Assembly: GCA_958296065.1 (NCBI GenBank)
Contig: CATQHX010000061.1
Location: 1-62,202 of the forward strand
DNA length: 62,202 bases
From: Vicinamibacterales bacterium
GTDB lineage: Bacteria; Acidobacteriota; Vicinamibacteria; Vicinamibacterales; UBA8438
Reading direction: 5' to 3'
Shown here: positions 25,776 to 34,011 of the stretch, piece after piece
How positions within the stretch are numbered: position 1 is the first letter of the stretch
How the letters are laid out: each line of letters begins with the position of its first letter
Notes under the pieces: model-generated
The model's input: only the letters and a program-made list of their open reading frames with translations
Told to the model about the DNA's origin: nothing
Database searches by the model: none
Position numbers and translations under genes: made by a program

Positions 25776-26414
25776 GTAGCGTACGGCTCGGCGCCCGCCG
25801 GTCCGCTCGGCGTGTACGGGCTGGACGTTCTGGTGGGATGCCGGGCGGCGTACCGCTCGCTGGCCGTGGCGGACTCGGTGTGTGTTCGGGCGGTACGTTG
25901 TGCTCGCTGCGAGGACCGCTCGGTGCGCAGGCGTTCGGGGGCATTGCGCTCGGCGCGTACTGACAGCCTTTAAAGTCGCTGTACTCGGCGGGTTCCTGAA
26001 GACGGGGCGTCTGTGTGCGTGCAGGGCGCTGTCGGTGGTCCTGGCGTTACCGTCTTGAAACACGCGCCCCACTGGGCTGGAGTTCAGTAAAGGTGTTTTG
26101 CTCGGTGTGGACTCGGTCCCTGATCGGCGTGCTGCTCGGTGCGGTCGCCCGAGTAGCGTACTGCCTGGTGGCCCGGGGCTGTTACTCTCGGTGCGTGCGG
26201 ACGGGGCGTCGACCCGGATTTCGATGGATGCGCGCCGCCGTGTGCGCGCTTGCCGGCGTTGACGGCAGGCCGCTAGGTGCGCCCCTTGAGGCAGTATCCG
26301 GTTGCGTGCCGCCTCGCTCCCGATAGGCGTTCAGTTCAGTGCGGGCAACCTCGGGCGGCTGTGTGCGAAGGAGGTCGTCCTGCTCGGTGCGGCCGCCGCG
26401 CTGACCGGCGTGGT
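25776..26414. other. decayed repeat-rich DNA, no supported gene
   Basis: The word CTCGGTG(C/T)G and close variants recur many times. The same type of sequence lies upstream of each of the three YbjQ starts. No gene is supported. Confidence 0.4.
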
Positions 26415-26530
26415 GCTCAATGCCGCTCCTCAAGGACGTTGGCGTCGACGATGGCCTCGGCGGTCACCAGGTCGTGATGCTGCAGGATCGCGATCCCCTC
26501 GATGCGGCTGGTGGCCGTCAGGATCATGCC
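26415..26530 (-). pseudogene. YbjQ 5' fragment, copy 2
   Basis: An ATG near 26525 opens 'MILTATSRIEGIAILQHHD' and 'LVTAEAIVDANVLEERH', followed by a stop. This matches the first 35 residues of YbjQ (MILTTTxxIEG...GEAIxGAN). The rest of the gene is missing. Confidence 0.65.
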
Positions 26531-26911
26531 GGGCAGCCTCCGGCTGTGTGGCCCGCGGTTCCTGCTCGGCGCCTGTGGGCCTTGCGTTCTGCTCGGTGCA
26601 CGGTCATTGAGGGACCGGCCGCGCGCTGCGTGTCGACGAGGTCACGGTCGATGCGGGCACGCATGTGCGCGAGGCGATTGACGAGGCCGTCGTCGATGAC
26701 CATGTGGAGCGCCTCGGCGAGGGCGTTCCGGTTTCCTGCTGTGGTCGTTTCCGCGACGGGCTCGCGCTGCTGCCTTGCCGACATCTCGACTGGCTCGGCC
26801 ACGCTGCAGCGGTCACCTTCGCAGCCCGCGGCGCCTGCGGCGGTCACCCGACGCGCCGTCGCGCCCGGCCGGCGCGTTGGTCAACCGGACGTCTCCGGCG
26901 GGTTGCAGAAA

Positions 26912-26933
26912 TTACTGACCCGCGGGTCAGTAA
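26912..26933. repeat. perfect 22-bp palindrome, site 1
   Basis: Half-site TTACTGACCCG followed by its exact inverse. First of five related palindromes between 26912 and 29690. Confidence 0.9.
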
Positions 26934-27235
26934 GGGCTCTGATCGATACAACTTTGCCAAGTTCCGCGACGCGTCTGCCCATGCCTGCGACGTCATCGTC
27001 CAAGAAGGCGGCAACGTTATTTCCGTCAGTGTCCTAAGTGTTTTGGTCGCCGATGCGCTCAGCGCGGTCCGGGACCACCCGGCGTGAGGGCCGAGCGGCT
27101 GGCGCCGGGCCGGGGCGCCTCGTCTGCCGGCGGGACACGCCACACTCCGGCCGCTGCTGCCCGAGACACCAGGCGCGTTGGACGTGCCTCCCCGGGGCTG
27201 GCCCAACACGAACGCGCGATTGTGCGCAGTAGTAA

Positions 27236-27257
27236 TTACTGACCCGCGGGTCAGTAA
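27236..27257. repeat. perfect 22-bp palindrome, site 2
   Basis: Identical to site 1 (half-site TTACTGACCCG). On the minus strand it follows the sequence CTCGCCAACGACAGCCAGCC, which also precedes site 5. Confidence 0.9.
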
Positions 27258-27305
27258 GTGCCGGCTGGCTGTCGTTGGCGAGGGTTGCTTGAGACCGCTT
27301 GTGAA

Positions 27306-27327
27306 TTACCGACCCGCGGGTCAGTAA
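27306..27327. repeat. 22-bp palindrome with one mismatch, site 3
   Basis: Same as sites 1 and 2 except for C in place of T in the left arm (TTACCGACCCG). It lies 70 bp from site 2. Confidence 0.85.
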
Positions 27328-27784
27328 GTGCTGGAACGGTCCGATCAGCCCCGTCCCGTCCGGGATAACCGGCGGCCCCGGCCGCAGTCTCGCTCCGGGC
27401 GTGACTCTTCGCCGTCACACGCCACGGCTTGGGCGTCACCGTCCGGACCCGAAGGGCGCCGCTGCTGGTCGAGGCCGATTGGCTGGGAGCAGGCGACCCG
27501 GCTTCGACGGCGGTCAGCTCGCCGACGACGACACAGACGGCGACGCCTGGCCGCGCGGTGCGGCCGGCGGCGGTCCGGTGCGCCGAGCAGGCCGGCGGAC
27601 GGTCTGCGGCGTGATCTCGACCAGGCCGGTTCGTCCTCGGCGGCTAACTAAGCGCGGCGTCGGCGCCGGCGCCGCCGAGCCGGTCGCCGGCATCGCGGCG
27701 CGCGGGCGGTGACCCGCGTGGCGGGACGACAGCTCATCAGCAGCGGCCGGTACCACGTGGACTCACGGCCGTCCGGACTGCAGG

Positions 27785-27860
27785 ATGCGCATTGCCCAGC
27801 CAAGCTTGCCAAGCTTGCCCGGCTGGATGCGGCTCGTCGTCAGGATCATGACGAGTAGCG
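27785..27860 (-). pseudogene. YbjQ-like 5' fragment, copy 3
   Basis: An ATG near 27849 opens 'MILTTSRIQPGKLGKLG', which resembles the YbjQ start seen in copies 1 and 2. The upstream minus-strand text ('AHRAATRAPLRSALLV') is likewise related to that of the other copies. Similarity ends after about 10 codons. Confidence 0.45.
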
Positions 27861-28213
27861 CACTGCGCAGTGGGGCCCGTGTTGCCGCTCGGTGCGCGCG
27901 GACCGTCGCTTCTGCTCGGTGCGCGGTCATCCTGCGGCTGCATGTGGTGGCTCGTGCACCATGTCGAGCGGCGGGGGATCTCGATCGACGCGGGCAAGCT
28001 GCAGCTGTAGAGGTAGAGCGTCTCGTTGTCGCCCCCCTTGGGGTCAGCTCGTCGTCGCGCCAGTCGTCGATGCGGCCGGGAGTGCTTCCAGTCTGAACGG
28101 CTTGACCGGCCGCGCCGTGGCTGGCGCCGTCACGCCGACTGCGGGTCGACATCGACCCTGCGGTCCTGCGCCGACGGCGCCCGCAGGCGCCGCCGACGCC
28201 GGGAGCCGGGGTA
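27861..28213. other. decayed repeat-rich DNA, no supported gene
   Basis: It contains further CTCGGTGCGCG words like those at 25776-26414. No frame is recognised on either strand. Confidence 0.35.
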
Positions 28214-29116
28214 TCAGCCGGCCAGCGCTTCGACGGCGCCCTGCACGCCCAATCGCCGGACCGCCTGGGCCATCGCCAGGATCGACTGCTGCTCTTGCGC
28301 TTCGACCGCCCTGGTGATCTCCAGCGCGCGAGGCGGAAGGTATGCTTCGGCCGCGCGGCGCAGCAACGCCCGCAGCGCGTCGGCCGGCATCGCCTCGGCT
28401 TCGACCGTGTGGAGGATGTCGGGCCGCCGCTTCTCGCCGCGCTTGCGCGGCTTCGACGGCAACTCGGCTGCCTGTTCGGCGGTGATCGCCAGGCGGTGTT
28501 CCGCGATGTCGTGGTGCGGCAGGTGTCCGCGCAATTCCTCGAGGACTTTCTCGTCGATCAGGACGCCGGCCGGGTCCCAGTCGCCGATGTAGAGGATCCG
28601 CACCGGCCGGCCGTTGGCGAGTCGGCCAATGTGCTCGGCGGCGTTGTTGGCCAGCGTCAGCGACGAGAAGCCCCCGGCGGCGTAGAGCGGCACCGCCAGT
28701 TCGTTGATCACGTCGCGGATGACGCCGACCATGCTGCGGCTCTCGGTCCACACCTCAACGTAGGTGTCGGCCTGCGACCACAGGTCGACGCGGTAGGCGT
28801 AGGCAGCGGCTAGCAGCGCGTCGGCGGCATGCTGGTAGGCGCTGACGTAATAGCCCCACCGCGTGGCGTCGCTGATCCAGGAGTACGGCACCTGGCCGGA
28901 CCGGCGCAGGTCGACGAGCAACCGTTGGACACACTTGTACCCGGCTTCGGTCTTCGGTAGCGGCAGCGGCAGCGTGGGGTCGAGCAGGCGATAGAAAACG
29001 TGTCTCACGCTTTGCGGATGGTCCTGGCTGAGAATGGCGAGGATCTGACGTGCGATCTGGAGCATGCGCTCCGACTTGGGCCGCCCCCTGCGCTTTGCCG
29101 GCGTGTTGGCTGGCAT
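28214..29116 (-). CDS. TOPRIM-domain protein related to Spo11/TopoVIA-like plasmid and phage proteins
   Basis: A 300-residue cytoplasmic protein. The N-terminal third reads 'ILSQDHPQSVRHVFYRLLD', 'KTEAGYKCVQRLLVDLRRSG' and 'VPYSWISDATR', the pattern of phage proteins described as Spo11/topoisomerase VI A-like. The TOPRIM core has Glu in 'YVEVWTESRSMVGVI' and the DxD motif in 'ILYIGDWDPAGVLID'. AGGGAGG lies 6 nt before the ATG at 29116. The gene is intact in the middle of decayed DNA, and the half-site TTACTGACC (29146-29154) lies 30 bp upstream, so it is probably the functional centre of this segment. It may act in replication or recombination of the element, or in defence. Confidence 0.78.
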   Translation of the reverse strand: MPANTPAKRRGRPKSERMLQIARQILAILSQDHPQSVRHVFYRLLDPTLPLPLPKTEAGYKCVQRLLVDLRRSGQVPYSWISDATRWGYYVSAYQHAADALLAAAYAYRVDLWSQADTYVEVWTESRSMVGVIRDVINELAVPLYAAGGFSSLTLANNAAEHIGRLANGRPVRILYIGDWDPAGVLIDEKVLEELRGHLPHHDIAEHRLAITAEQAAELPSKPRKRGEKRRPDILHTVEAEAMPADALRALLRRAAEAYLPPRALEITRAVEAQEQQSILAMAQAVRRLGVQGAVEALAG

Positions 29117-29145
29117 GATGGCACCTCCCTGTGTGCGGTTCCAAA

Positions 29146-29154
29146 TTACTGACC
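29146..29154. promoter_or_regulatory. half-site of the palindrome family upstream of the TOPRIM gene
   Basis: TTACTGACC, identical to the outer 9 bases of palindromes 1, 2 and 5, is placed 30 bp before the start codon. The matching right arm is absent. Confidence 0.5.
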
Positions 29155-29275
29155 ACGGTGACGATGGAGTATAGGAACCGGGTGCCATCGGCCCGCCCCG
29201 ACGCCGCCCGCTGGCCGGGGCCGGTTGTTCGACGATGCCGGGGACATCTCGACCGGCTCGGCCGCCCGGCAGCGG

Positions 29276-29641
29276 TCACTCGTCGCAGCCCCTCGGCGCC
29301 TGCGGCTCTGGCCCGACCGGACGTCTCTGGCGGGTTGCTGACTTGCTGACCCGGCGGGTCAGCAAGTGACGGTCGCCGATGCGATCAGCGCGGTCCGGGA
29401 CCATGCCGCATGAGGGCCGAGCGGCGGGGGTCGGGCCGGCCGCCTCGTCTGCTGGCGGCCAACGCGATGGCTTGGGCGGCGCGGTCCGGCAGTCAGGGCC
29501 CTGCGCCTGGTCTGACACGCCGAATCTCGGCACGATGCTGCCGTGCAGCTGGTTGTACGCCAGGACGGGAATTCGGCGTTCGAGTGAGAGGATGCGCCCG
29601 GTTCCGGTCGCTGCCTCGGTCGGTCCGGCGCGTTGTGCCAT
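29276..29641 (-). CDS. hypothetical short protein behind palindrome 5
   Basis: A 121-codon frame whose ATG at 29641 is preceded by AAGGAGGAAGG, one of the best ribosome-binding sites in the segment, and by the 32-bp palindrome at 29659-29690. It starts MAQRAGPTEAATGTGRILS and continues 'VLAYNQLHGSIVPRFGVSD'; after about residue 55 it becomes low-complexity and reads through palindrome 4. No family is recognised. It is either a short gene with a frameshift near residue 55 or a decayed one. The signals at the start are the main support. Confidence 0.4.
   Translation of the reverse strand: MAQRAGPTEAATGTGRILSLERRIPVLAYNQLHGSIVPRFGVSDQAQGPDCRTAPPKPSRWPPADEAAGPTPAARPSCGMVPDRADRIGDRHLLTRRVSKSATRQRRPVGPEPQAPRGCDE
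29341..29367. repeat. 27-bp palindrome, site 4, symmetric variant
   Basis: Arms ACTTGCTGACCC and its inverse around GGC. Both arms carry the same substitution relative to site 1 (TTACTG to TTGCTG, and CAGTAA to CAGCAA), so pairing is kept. Confidence 0.9.
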
Positions 29642-29658
29642 GGATGGCCTTCCTCCTT

Positions 29659-29690
29659 GCGATTACTGACCCGCGCGGGTCAGTAATCGC
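29659..29690. repeat. perfect 32-bp palindrome, site 5
   Basis: Half-site GCGATTACTGACCCGC followed by its exact inverse. It is longer than the other sites and lies directly before a strong ribosome-binding site on the minus strand. Confidence 0.92.
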
Positions 29691-30030
29691 TGGCTTGGCT
29701 GTCGTTGGCGAGCGCCGCCCGGACCCGACGGGAGCCTCTACTGGTTGAGGTCGAACCGTTCGGCGTCGGCGCGCGCCCACGACAGCGGTGTGCGCGCGGC
29801 CTCCTGCATGACCCTGGTCCTGTCTGCCGGTCCGGGTCTGCGCCGCGGGCCACGGGCCGGCGACCGGCTTGGGCGGCGGTTCGGTGCGCGCCGAGCATGT
29901 CGGCGACGGTCCGCGGCGTGACCTCCACCGGGCCGGCTCGTTCTCGGCGCGGGCGACGTTACTACCCTGGCGCGCACGGCCCAACGCGGCAACCGGATTC
30001 GAGATCCGCCGCGGTGCGTGTAGCTGCGGC

Positions 30031-30369
30031 TCATCGCGGTGTCGGCGCCGGGATCCCGGTTCCCTCCGGTCGCTCCCGCAACAGGCGCAGGCACTCCTGC
30101 GCGTACTCGGCGGGTACCGCTGGCGCGCACCCGCTTGCGAGGGTGGTCGCTACGGCGATCGTCGCCGCGGCGTTCGCTATTGCCCGCGGGGGCTCTGCCG
30201 TCGGCTTGTTCGGCACGACGATCACCATGCGGTTCGCGTTCGGATCGTAGTACCGCGCCGGCGCCACGGTGTACACCGACGCCGACACTACGCGGCTTCC
30301 TTCGCCCGAGCCGTTCGTGGCGTTATCCCGGGCCCGGGTGGCTTCCGGGTGTGTTCTCTCGCGCGTCAT
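30031..30369 (-). CDS. hypothetical protein, 112 residues
   Basis: The frame starts MTRERTHPEATRARDNATNG and contains a plausible folded segment, 'VVSASVYTVAPARYYDPNAN' followed by 'MVIVVPNKPT', then 'EYAQECLRLLRERPEGTGIP'. The first 15 codons and about 70 bp upstream belong to a 110-bp sequence that is repeated at 30641 and, more diverged, at 30961. There is no clear ribosome-binding site. No family is recognised; it may be the one surviving gene of a set whose other members keep only the 5' end. Confidence 0.5.
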   Translation of the reverse strand: MTRERTHPEATRARDNATNGSGEGSRVVSASVYTVAPARYYDPNANRMVIVVPNKPTAEPPRAIANAAATIAVATTLASGCAPAVPAEYAQECLRLLRERPEGTGIPAPTPR

Positions 30370-31085
30370 GGTGCGTAGGCTCCGGGGCCGTGGCCCGGAG
30401 TCCGATGCAGCGTCGGCTTTCAGGTGCGCCGGGAGCCGATTCGCGCCGGGCTGTGGTCGATTTCCGCCTGGCCCTTTCCAGCGTCGCGTCTGCTGGGTCG
30501 CTGTTCCGCCGTGCGGTGCTGTCCGCCGGCTACCTCTGTCCGCCGGCGGTGCCGCAGGGTTTGGCTTCCCTCCTCGTTACTCGGATTCTCACTGTCCCGC
30601 GGCAGCCGGCAGGCTCCGCGGTTTCCGTGGTGGTCACGTCATCCCGGGCCCGGGTGGCTTCCGGGTGTGTTCTCTCGCGCGTCATCGTGCGTGGGCTCCG
30701 GGGCCACGGCCCGGAGTCCGATGCAGCGTGGGCTTTCGGGTGCGCCGGGAGCCGGCTTGCGTCCGGCTCCGGTGGATTTCGCCCTGGCTCTTTCGGGTGC
30801 TGGAGCTGGTGGATCGCAGGGTCTCGGTGCGCGGGTGATCCGGTCGGTTCCCATGTTCTCGGCGGCGCATGCCGGGTTTGCCTCCCGTTGTCGTCGTTCT
30901 CCTCGGGTGGGGAGTCTCCCGCGGCAGCCGGCCGGCTCCGCGGGCGTGTCTGGTGGCGGCATCTTGGGCCCGGGCGGCTTCTCGGTGCTTTTTCCCGCGC
31001 ATCATGGTGCGTGGGGCGCCCAGGGCCGCGGCCCGTCGGGCTCCGATGCAGCGTCGGCTCTGCCGGTGCGTTGGGAGCCGATTCG
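30325..31085. repeat. three degenerate tandem units of about 316-320 bp
   Basis: Units begin at 30325, 30641 and 30961. The first 110 bp of units 1 and 2 are nearly identical and contain CCCGGGCCCGGGTGGCTTCC and an internal inverted repeat (CTCCGGGGCC..GGCCCGGAG). Unit 3 is more diverged (TTGGGCCCGGGCGGCTTC). The remaining 200 bp of each unit are only loosely related but share TCCCGCGGCAGCCGGC near their right ends. On the minus strand each conserved block includes an ATG followed by a similar peptide start (MTRERTHPEATRARD, MMRGKKHREAARAQD). Confidence 0.8.
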
Positions 31086-31286
31086 TGTCCGGCTCAGGTG
31101 ACGGGCTGGTGGATTGCCGGTTCTCGCTCCGTGCCTGACTCGCTTGGCGTCCCGCGTGTTGTCCGTGGCCTCTTCCGGGTGTGGTTCGGGTCGTTGTTCG
31201 TCGGCTGGTGAGTTTTTCGCCCGCCTGTTGCCTTCGCCGCTGCTGCGGCACGCGCGCGGGTCTGGAGCTGCGCTGCACCGGCGCCT

Positions 31287-32501
31287 CTACATGCTCTCGT
31301 AATGCCGTACGAGGTGTTGGGCTGCGATTACGAGCCACCCGGCTTGGCTGTCGTCCCCCTGGGCCGTTTCGATCCCGACCTCGAGGTCTTGGAGTAATCC
31401 CTTCAGCGTTCTTCCCGCCCGCGGGTCGTACAGCGTCTCGACCGCGCTCCGCAGCCGTGCGCGGTCGTTCTCGGCGGTCGCTTGCTTCTGCAAACGCTTG
31501 ATGTGTTCGAGCAGCTCGTCCCGCGCCGCCCTCCTGCGGTCGTCGTCGGGTCCGTCGCCGGCGCTCCCACTCTGGCCGTGCGGTTCCTTCCGCTCGACGA
31601 TCGTCACCTCGGTTCCGTCGCTGCTAACCGCGATCCGCGCCCCCCTCGTGCCCAGCAGGCGTCCGATCCTGTTCGCGGCGATCTGCTCTATTGACCGCTT
31701 GACCGCGGCTGCCTCTTGCTCGAGCAGCTTCGCGGCCGCGGCGGCCGCCTCTGTGTCGAACGCCTTGAACTCGTTGTCCCACTCCTCGTTGTCGCCGCTC
31801 TTGTTGCGGAAGCACGTCTTGCTCATCAGCGCGACGATCTCGCACCGCGCGATCGTGCTGCCCGCGGCCACCTTCACGCCCAGCGCGTCGGGTCTCGCCC
31901 GCGGGTACTCGACCTCGTGGACGCACTCGGCGAGGTACTCCTCCTGCTCGGCGGGCTTGCCGTTGAGCATTACCCGCACCGGCAGGTGGCGGCAGGCCGC
32001 GGCGATCGCTTCCTCGTCCCCGTGCTCCGGTGTCCTCTCGATGCGCACGCGCGTGCCGTGCCCGCCGACAAGCTCCCTGCACGGTCTCACCACCGCCTCG
32101 GCGGTGCCGTCGAACTGTTCCGGGCCCAGGGTAGTCTTCCAGCCGACCCGGTCCTCGCCGGTCCGCCACTCGATGTGCGGCGTGTAGTGCGCCAGCGCGT
32201 GCAACCCCATTCCTTCGGGCTTCTCCCCCGGGGTCCCGTTTCTCCAGGCGCTCTTCCCCGGCGCCAGCAGCGTCAGCGGGTCGTCGACCCCGCAGCCGTT
32301 GTCTTCGACGGTCAGCTCCGTCGCGGTCGTCCGCACCTCGATCCGCGTGGCGCCGCTGCGACGCGCGTTCTGCAGGAGTTCGGCGACTGCGTGCTCGAAC
32401 GTCGCCTCGAATCGGTGCCTGTCCTGCGGCGCGTGCTGCCCAGCGTCGTCCATGTCGACCCGGATGCGGCGTTCGCCCGGTGGTCCGCTGTTCGTCGCCA
32501 T
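31287..32501 (-). CDS. GHKL-type ATPase domain protein
   Basis: A 404-residue protein with an N-terminal HATPase (Hsp90/MutL/histidine-kinase-type) fold. The N-box is 'HAVAELLQNARRSGA', the G1 box 'VEDNGCGVDDP' and the G2 box 'GEKPEGMGLHALAHY'; these bind Mg-ATP. The middle resembles the second domain of such ATPases ('HGTRVRIERTPEHGDEEAI'). The C-terminal third is charged and partly coiled-coil ('RRRAARDELLEHIKRLQKQA'). It is the last gene of a four-gene minus-strand operon (34424 to 31287) and lies 21 bp after the preceding gene. Stand-alone GHKL ATPases with unknown partners are frequent in mobile elements and some defence systems; no function is assigned. Confidence 0.85.
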   Translation of the reverse strand: MATNSGPPGERRIRVDMDDAGQHAPQDRHRFEATFEHAVAELLQNARRSGATRIEVRTTATELTVEDNGCGVDDPLTLLAPGKSAWRNGTPGEKPEGMGLHALAHYTPHIEWRTGEDRVGWKTTLGPEQFDGTAEAVVRPCRELVGGHGTRVRIERTPEHGDEEAIAAACRHLPVRVMLNGKPAEQEEYLAECVHEVEYPRARPDALGVKVAAGSTIARCEIVALMSKTCFRNKSGDNEEWDNEFKAFDTEAAAAAAKLLEQEAAAVKRSIEQIAANRIGRLLGTRGARIAVSSDGTEVTIVERKEPHGQSGSAGDGPDDDRRRAARDELLEHIKRLQKQATAENDRARLRSAVETLYDPRAGRTLKGLLQDLEVGIETAQGDDSQAGWLVIAAQHLVRHYESM

Positions 32502-32522
32502 GTCGTTCTCTGCCCTCGCGGC

Positions 32523-33548
32523 TCACTCGCCGCGCTGCTGCCGACGGCGTTTCGCCTCGGCTTCGTCGAAGTCGCCCAGCGACAGGTCGCCTGTGAGACC
32601 CCGCTCTTTGGCCGGCCTACCTGTTCGTCGGCCGCCTTCCGGCAGCACGGCCACGGCTCGCGCGTGTAGCCGCGCGGCACCCGCCTCTTCTTCTCCACCG
32701 CGGGTTCTCCGCTTCCTACGCGTCGAGGCTGGCGACGGCGAAGCTCCCGTACGCCCCGAGCCGATCCCGGTCGTCCCTTTCGGCGGCCAGTTCGTCGCCG
32801 TTGCGGCGAGCACGACCCGCGGGTCGGTCTGCATCGTCCGGCGCAGGCACCAGATCTCGCCCTCGTCCTTCCAGCGCTCGATCAGCGCGTCGAGGTCGTG
32901 CACCAGGATTCCGATCCCCTCGTTCGGCAGCCTCACCACCGGGTATGCGTCCTCGTCCTCGGCCGGGCGCCCGAGCAGCTCGCACGCCCGCCGCCATATG
33001 GCGTTCGCCCCGGTGGCGGGGATGCTCGACCCCTCGATCTCGACGACCGCGACCTGCAGTGTCCGGACGGCCGCGCCCTCGAGCGTGCGCCGTCGCGCCT
33101 CGGCGCTTCCGCCGATCACGATCGTGTGCTCCTTCGACCGCTCGCACTCGCTGGCCTCTCCGCTCCGCCGCGCGATCGTGATCGCGGCGTGCTTCTCGGC
33201 GGCGGCCGCCCGCGCGTCCGGCGCGCTCCCCTTCTCGTGCAGAGCCAGGCACGTCACCAGCCGGCCCAGCCGCGCCGCCGCCTGGTCGTGCTCGCCGGCG
33301 GCGGCCACGTAGATTTCGGCCTTCAGCCGCTCGTATGCGGCGGCGTTGGTTCCGGAGCATCCGGCCGCGAGCATCAGCGCGGCCATCTCGCCCAGCGCGG
33401 CCGGCGCCCAGGAGGCGGCCGCCCGTGCGTCGCCGATGAGCTGGGCGCGATCGGAAGGGCTCATTCCCTCCCCGTCGTGCCGCTGGCCTCGCTGCGCCTC
33501 GTTCACATGGGCCAGCAGCAGGGCGATCGACGCTTCCGCTTGGCCCAT
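32523..33548 (-). CDS. hypothetical protein of GHKL operon
   Basis: A 341-residue soluble protein. The first half is helical ('AQLIGDARAAASWAPAALGE', 'AARLGRLVTCLALHEKGSAP'). The second half has strands around 'VRTLQVAVVEIEGSSIPATG', 'PNEGIGILVHDLDALIERWK' and 'RTMQTDPRVVLAATATNWPP', and the end is Arg/Glu-rich. No domain is recognised. It starts at ATG 33548, with GGGAC upstream, and ends 21 bp before the GHKL ATPase gene, so the two are probably co-translated and may work together. Confidence 0.62.
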   Translation of the reverse strand: MGQAEASIALLLAHVNEAQRGQRHDGEGMSPSDRAQLIGDARAAASWAPAALGEMAALMLAAGCSGTNAAAYERLKAEIYVAAAGEHDQAAARLGRLVTCLALHEKGSAPDARAAAAEKHAAITIARRSGEASECERSKEHTIVIGGSAEARRRTLEGAAVRTLQVAVVEIEGSSIPATGANAIWRRACELLGRPAEDEDAYPVVRLPNEGIGILVHDLDALIERWKDEGEIWCLRRTMQTDPRVVLAATATNWPPKGTTGIGSGRTGASPSPASTRRKRRTRGGEEEAGAARLHARAVAVLPEGGRRTGRPAKERGLTGDLSLGDFDEAEAKRRRQQRGE

Positions 33549-33636
33549 ATCGTCCCTGCGCTTTTGCCCCAGCTGCTCTTGAGCTCCCTGGACCGCTTCC
33601 GCCGCTCGTTGCTTCGATCCATGCTTCTTCTTCTCC

Positions 33637-34011
33637 TCACTCCGCAGCGCTCTCCGCGGGCTGCTGCTCGGCGGCGGCGTCGGCTGCCGGAAGGTGCTCG
33701 AGGGCCGGTCGGTAGGCCTCGTAGCTTCCGGCCGTCCGCCGTGCGGACTCCCGGAGCTTCCTGCGCGCTTCGCCGATGTCGGACGCGTGGTGCCCGAGTA
33801 CTTCGACCAGCGCGTCGGCGCGCAGCCGCCCCTTCGCTTCGAGGATGGCCCGCACGATCCCCGCCTCGCAGTCCTCCTCGGCCCACTCGGCGCCGTTCAG
33901 CAGCGTCCGCCGCACGGCGCTCGGGAGTGCCCGTGTGGCCACTCCCGTCATGCGCACGCCGCCGTGCGACGCCGTGTCCACCAGCCACAGCCCGTCGCCG
34001 AGCTCGGTCAC
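33637..34011 (-). CDS. hypothetical protein of GHKL operon, 'DTASHGG' motif
   Basis: A 124-residue protein beginning 'MTELGDGLWLVDTASHGGVR'. The motif D-T-x-S-H-G-G in a short beta context recalls DUF7007-type proteins of plasmids and islands, though this is only a resemblance. The rest is helical and ends in a Glu/Ala/Gln-rich tail. Its ATG overlaps the TGA of the upstream gene by 4 bp (34008-34011), so the two are translationally coupled. Confidence 0.65.
   Translation of the reverse strand: MTELGDGLWLVDTASHGGVRMTGVATRALPSAVRRTLLNGAEWAEEDCEAGIVRAILEAKGRLRADALVEVLGHHASDIGEARRKLRESARRTAGSYEAYRPALEHLPAADAAAEQQPAESAAE

Larger units (their letters stand above)
26760..27640. repeat. imperfect 0.8-kb duplication, copy A
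   Basis: Landmarks recur in the same order in copy B (29225-29950): CGACATCTCGA(C/T)... near 26780, palindrome 1 (26912), GGTCGCCGATGCG..CAGCGCGGT near 27045, CGTCTGC.GGCGG near 27120, palindrome 2 (27236), GGCTGTCGTTGGCGAG near 27270 and GACGGTC.GCGGCGTGA near 27600. Identity is patchy and reading frames are not shared, so it is not a preserved coding duplication. Copy A has an extra palindrome at 27306. Confidence 0.7.
29225..29950. repeat. imperfect 0.8-kb duplication, copy B
   Basis: Partner of 26760-27640, with the same order of landmarks and two palindromes (29343 and 29659) at the corresponding places. The minus-strand text 'VEVTPRTVADMLGAHRTAAQ' (29880-29940) corresponds to 'VEITPQTVRRPARRTGPP' in copy A. 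Confidence 0.7.

Noticed and set aside
30325..31085. Tandem units as a retron or a known structured RNA
   Set aside because: No reverse transcriptase is nearby and only one short inverted repeat is conserved, which is not enough to propose a known RNA class.
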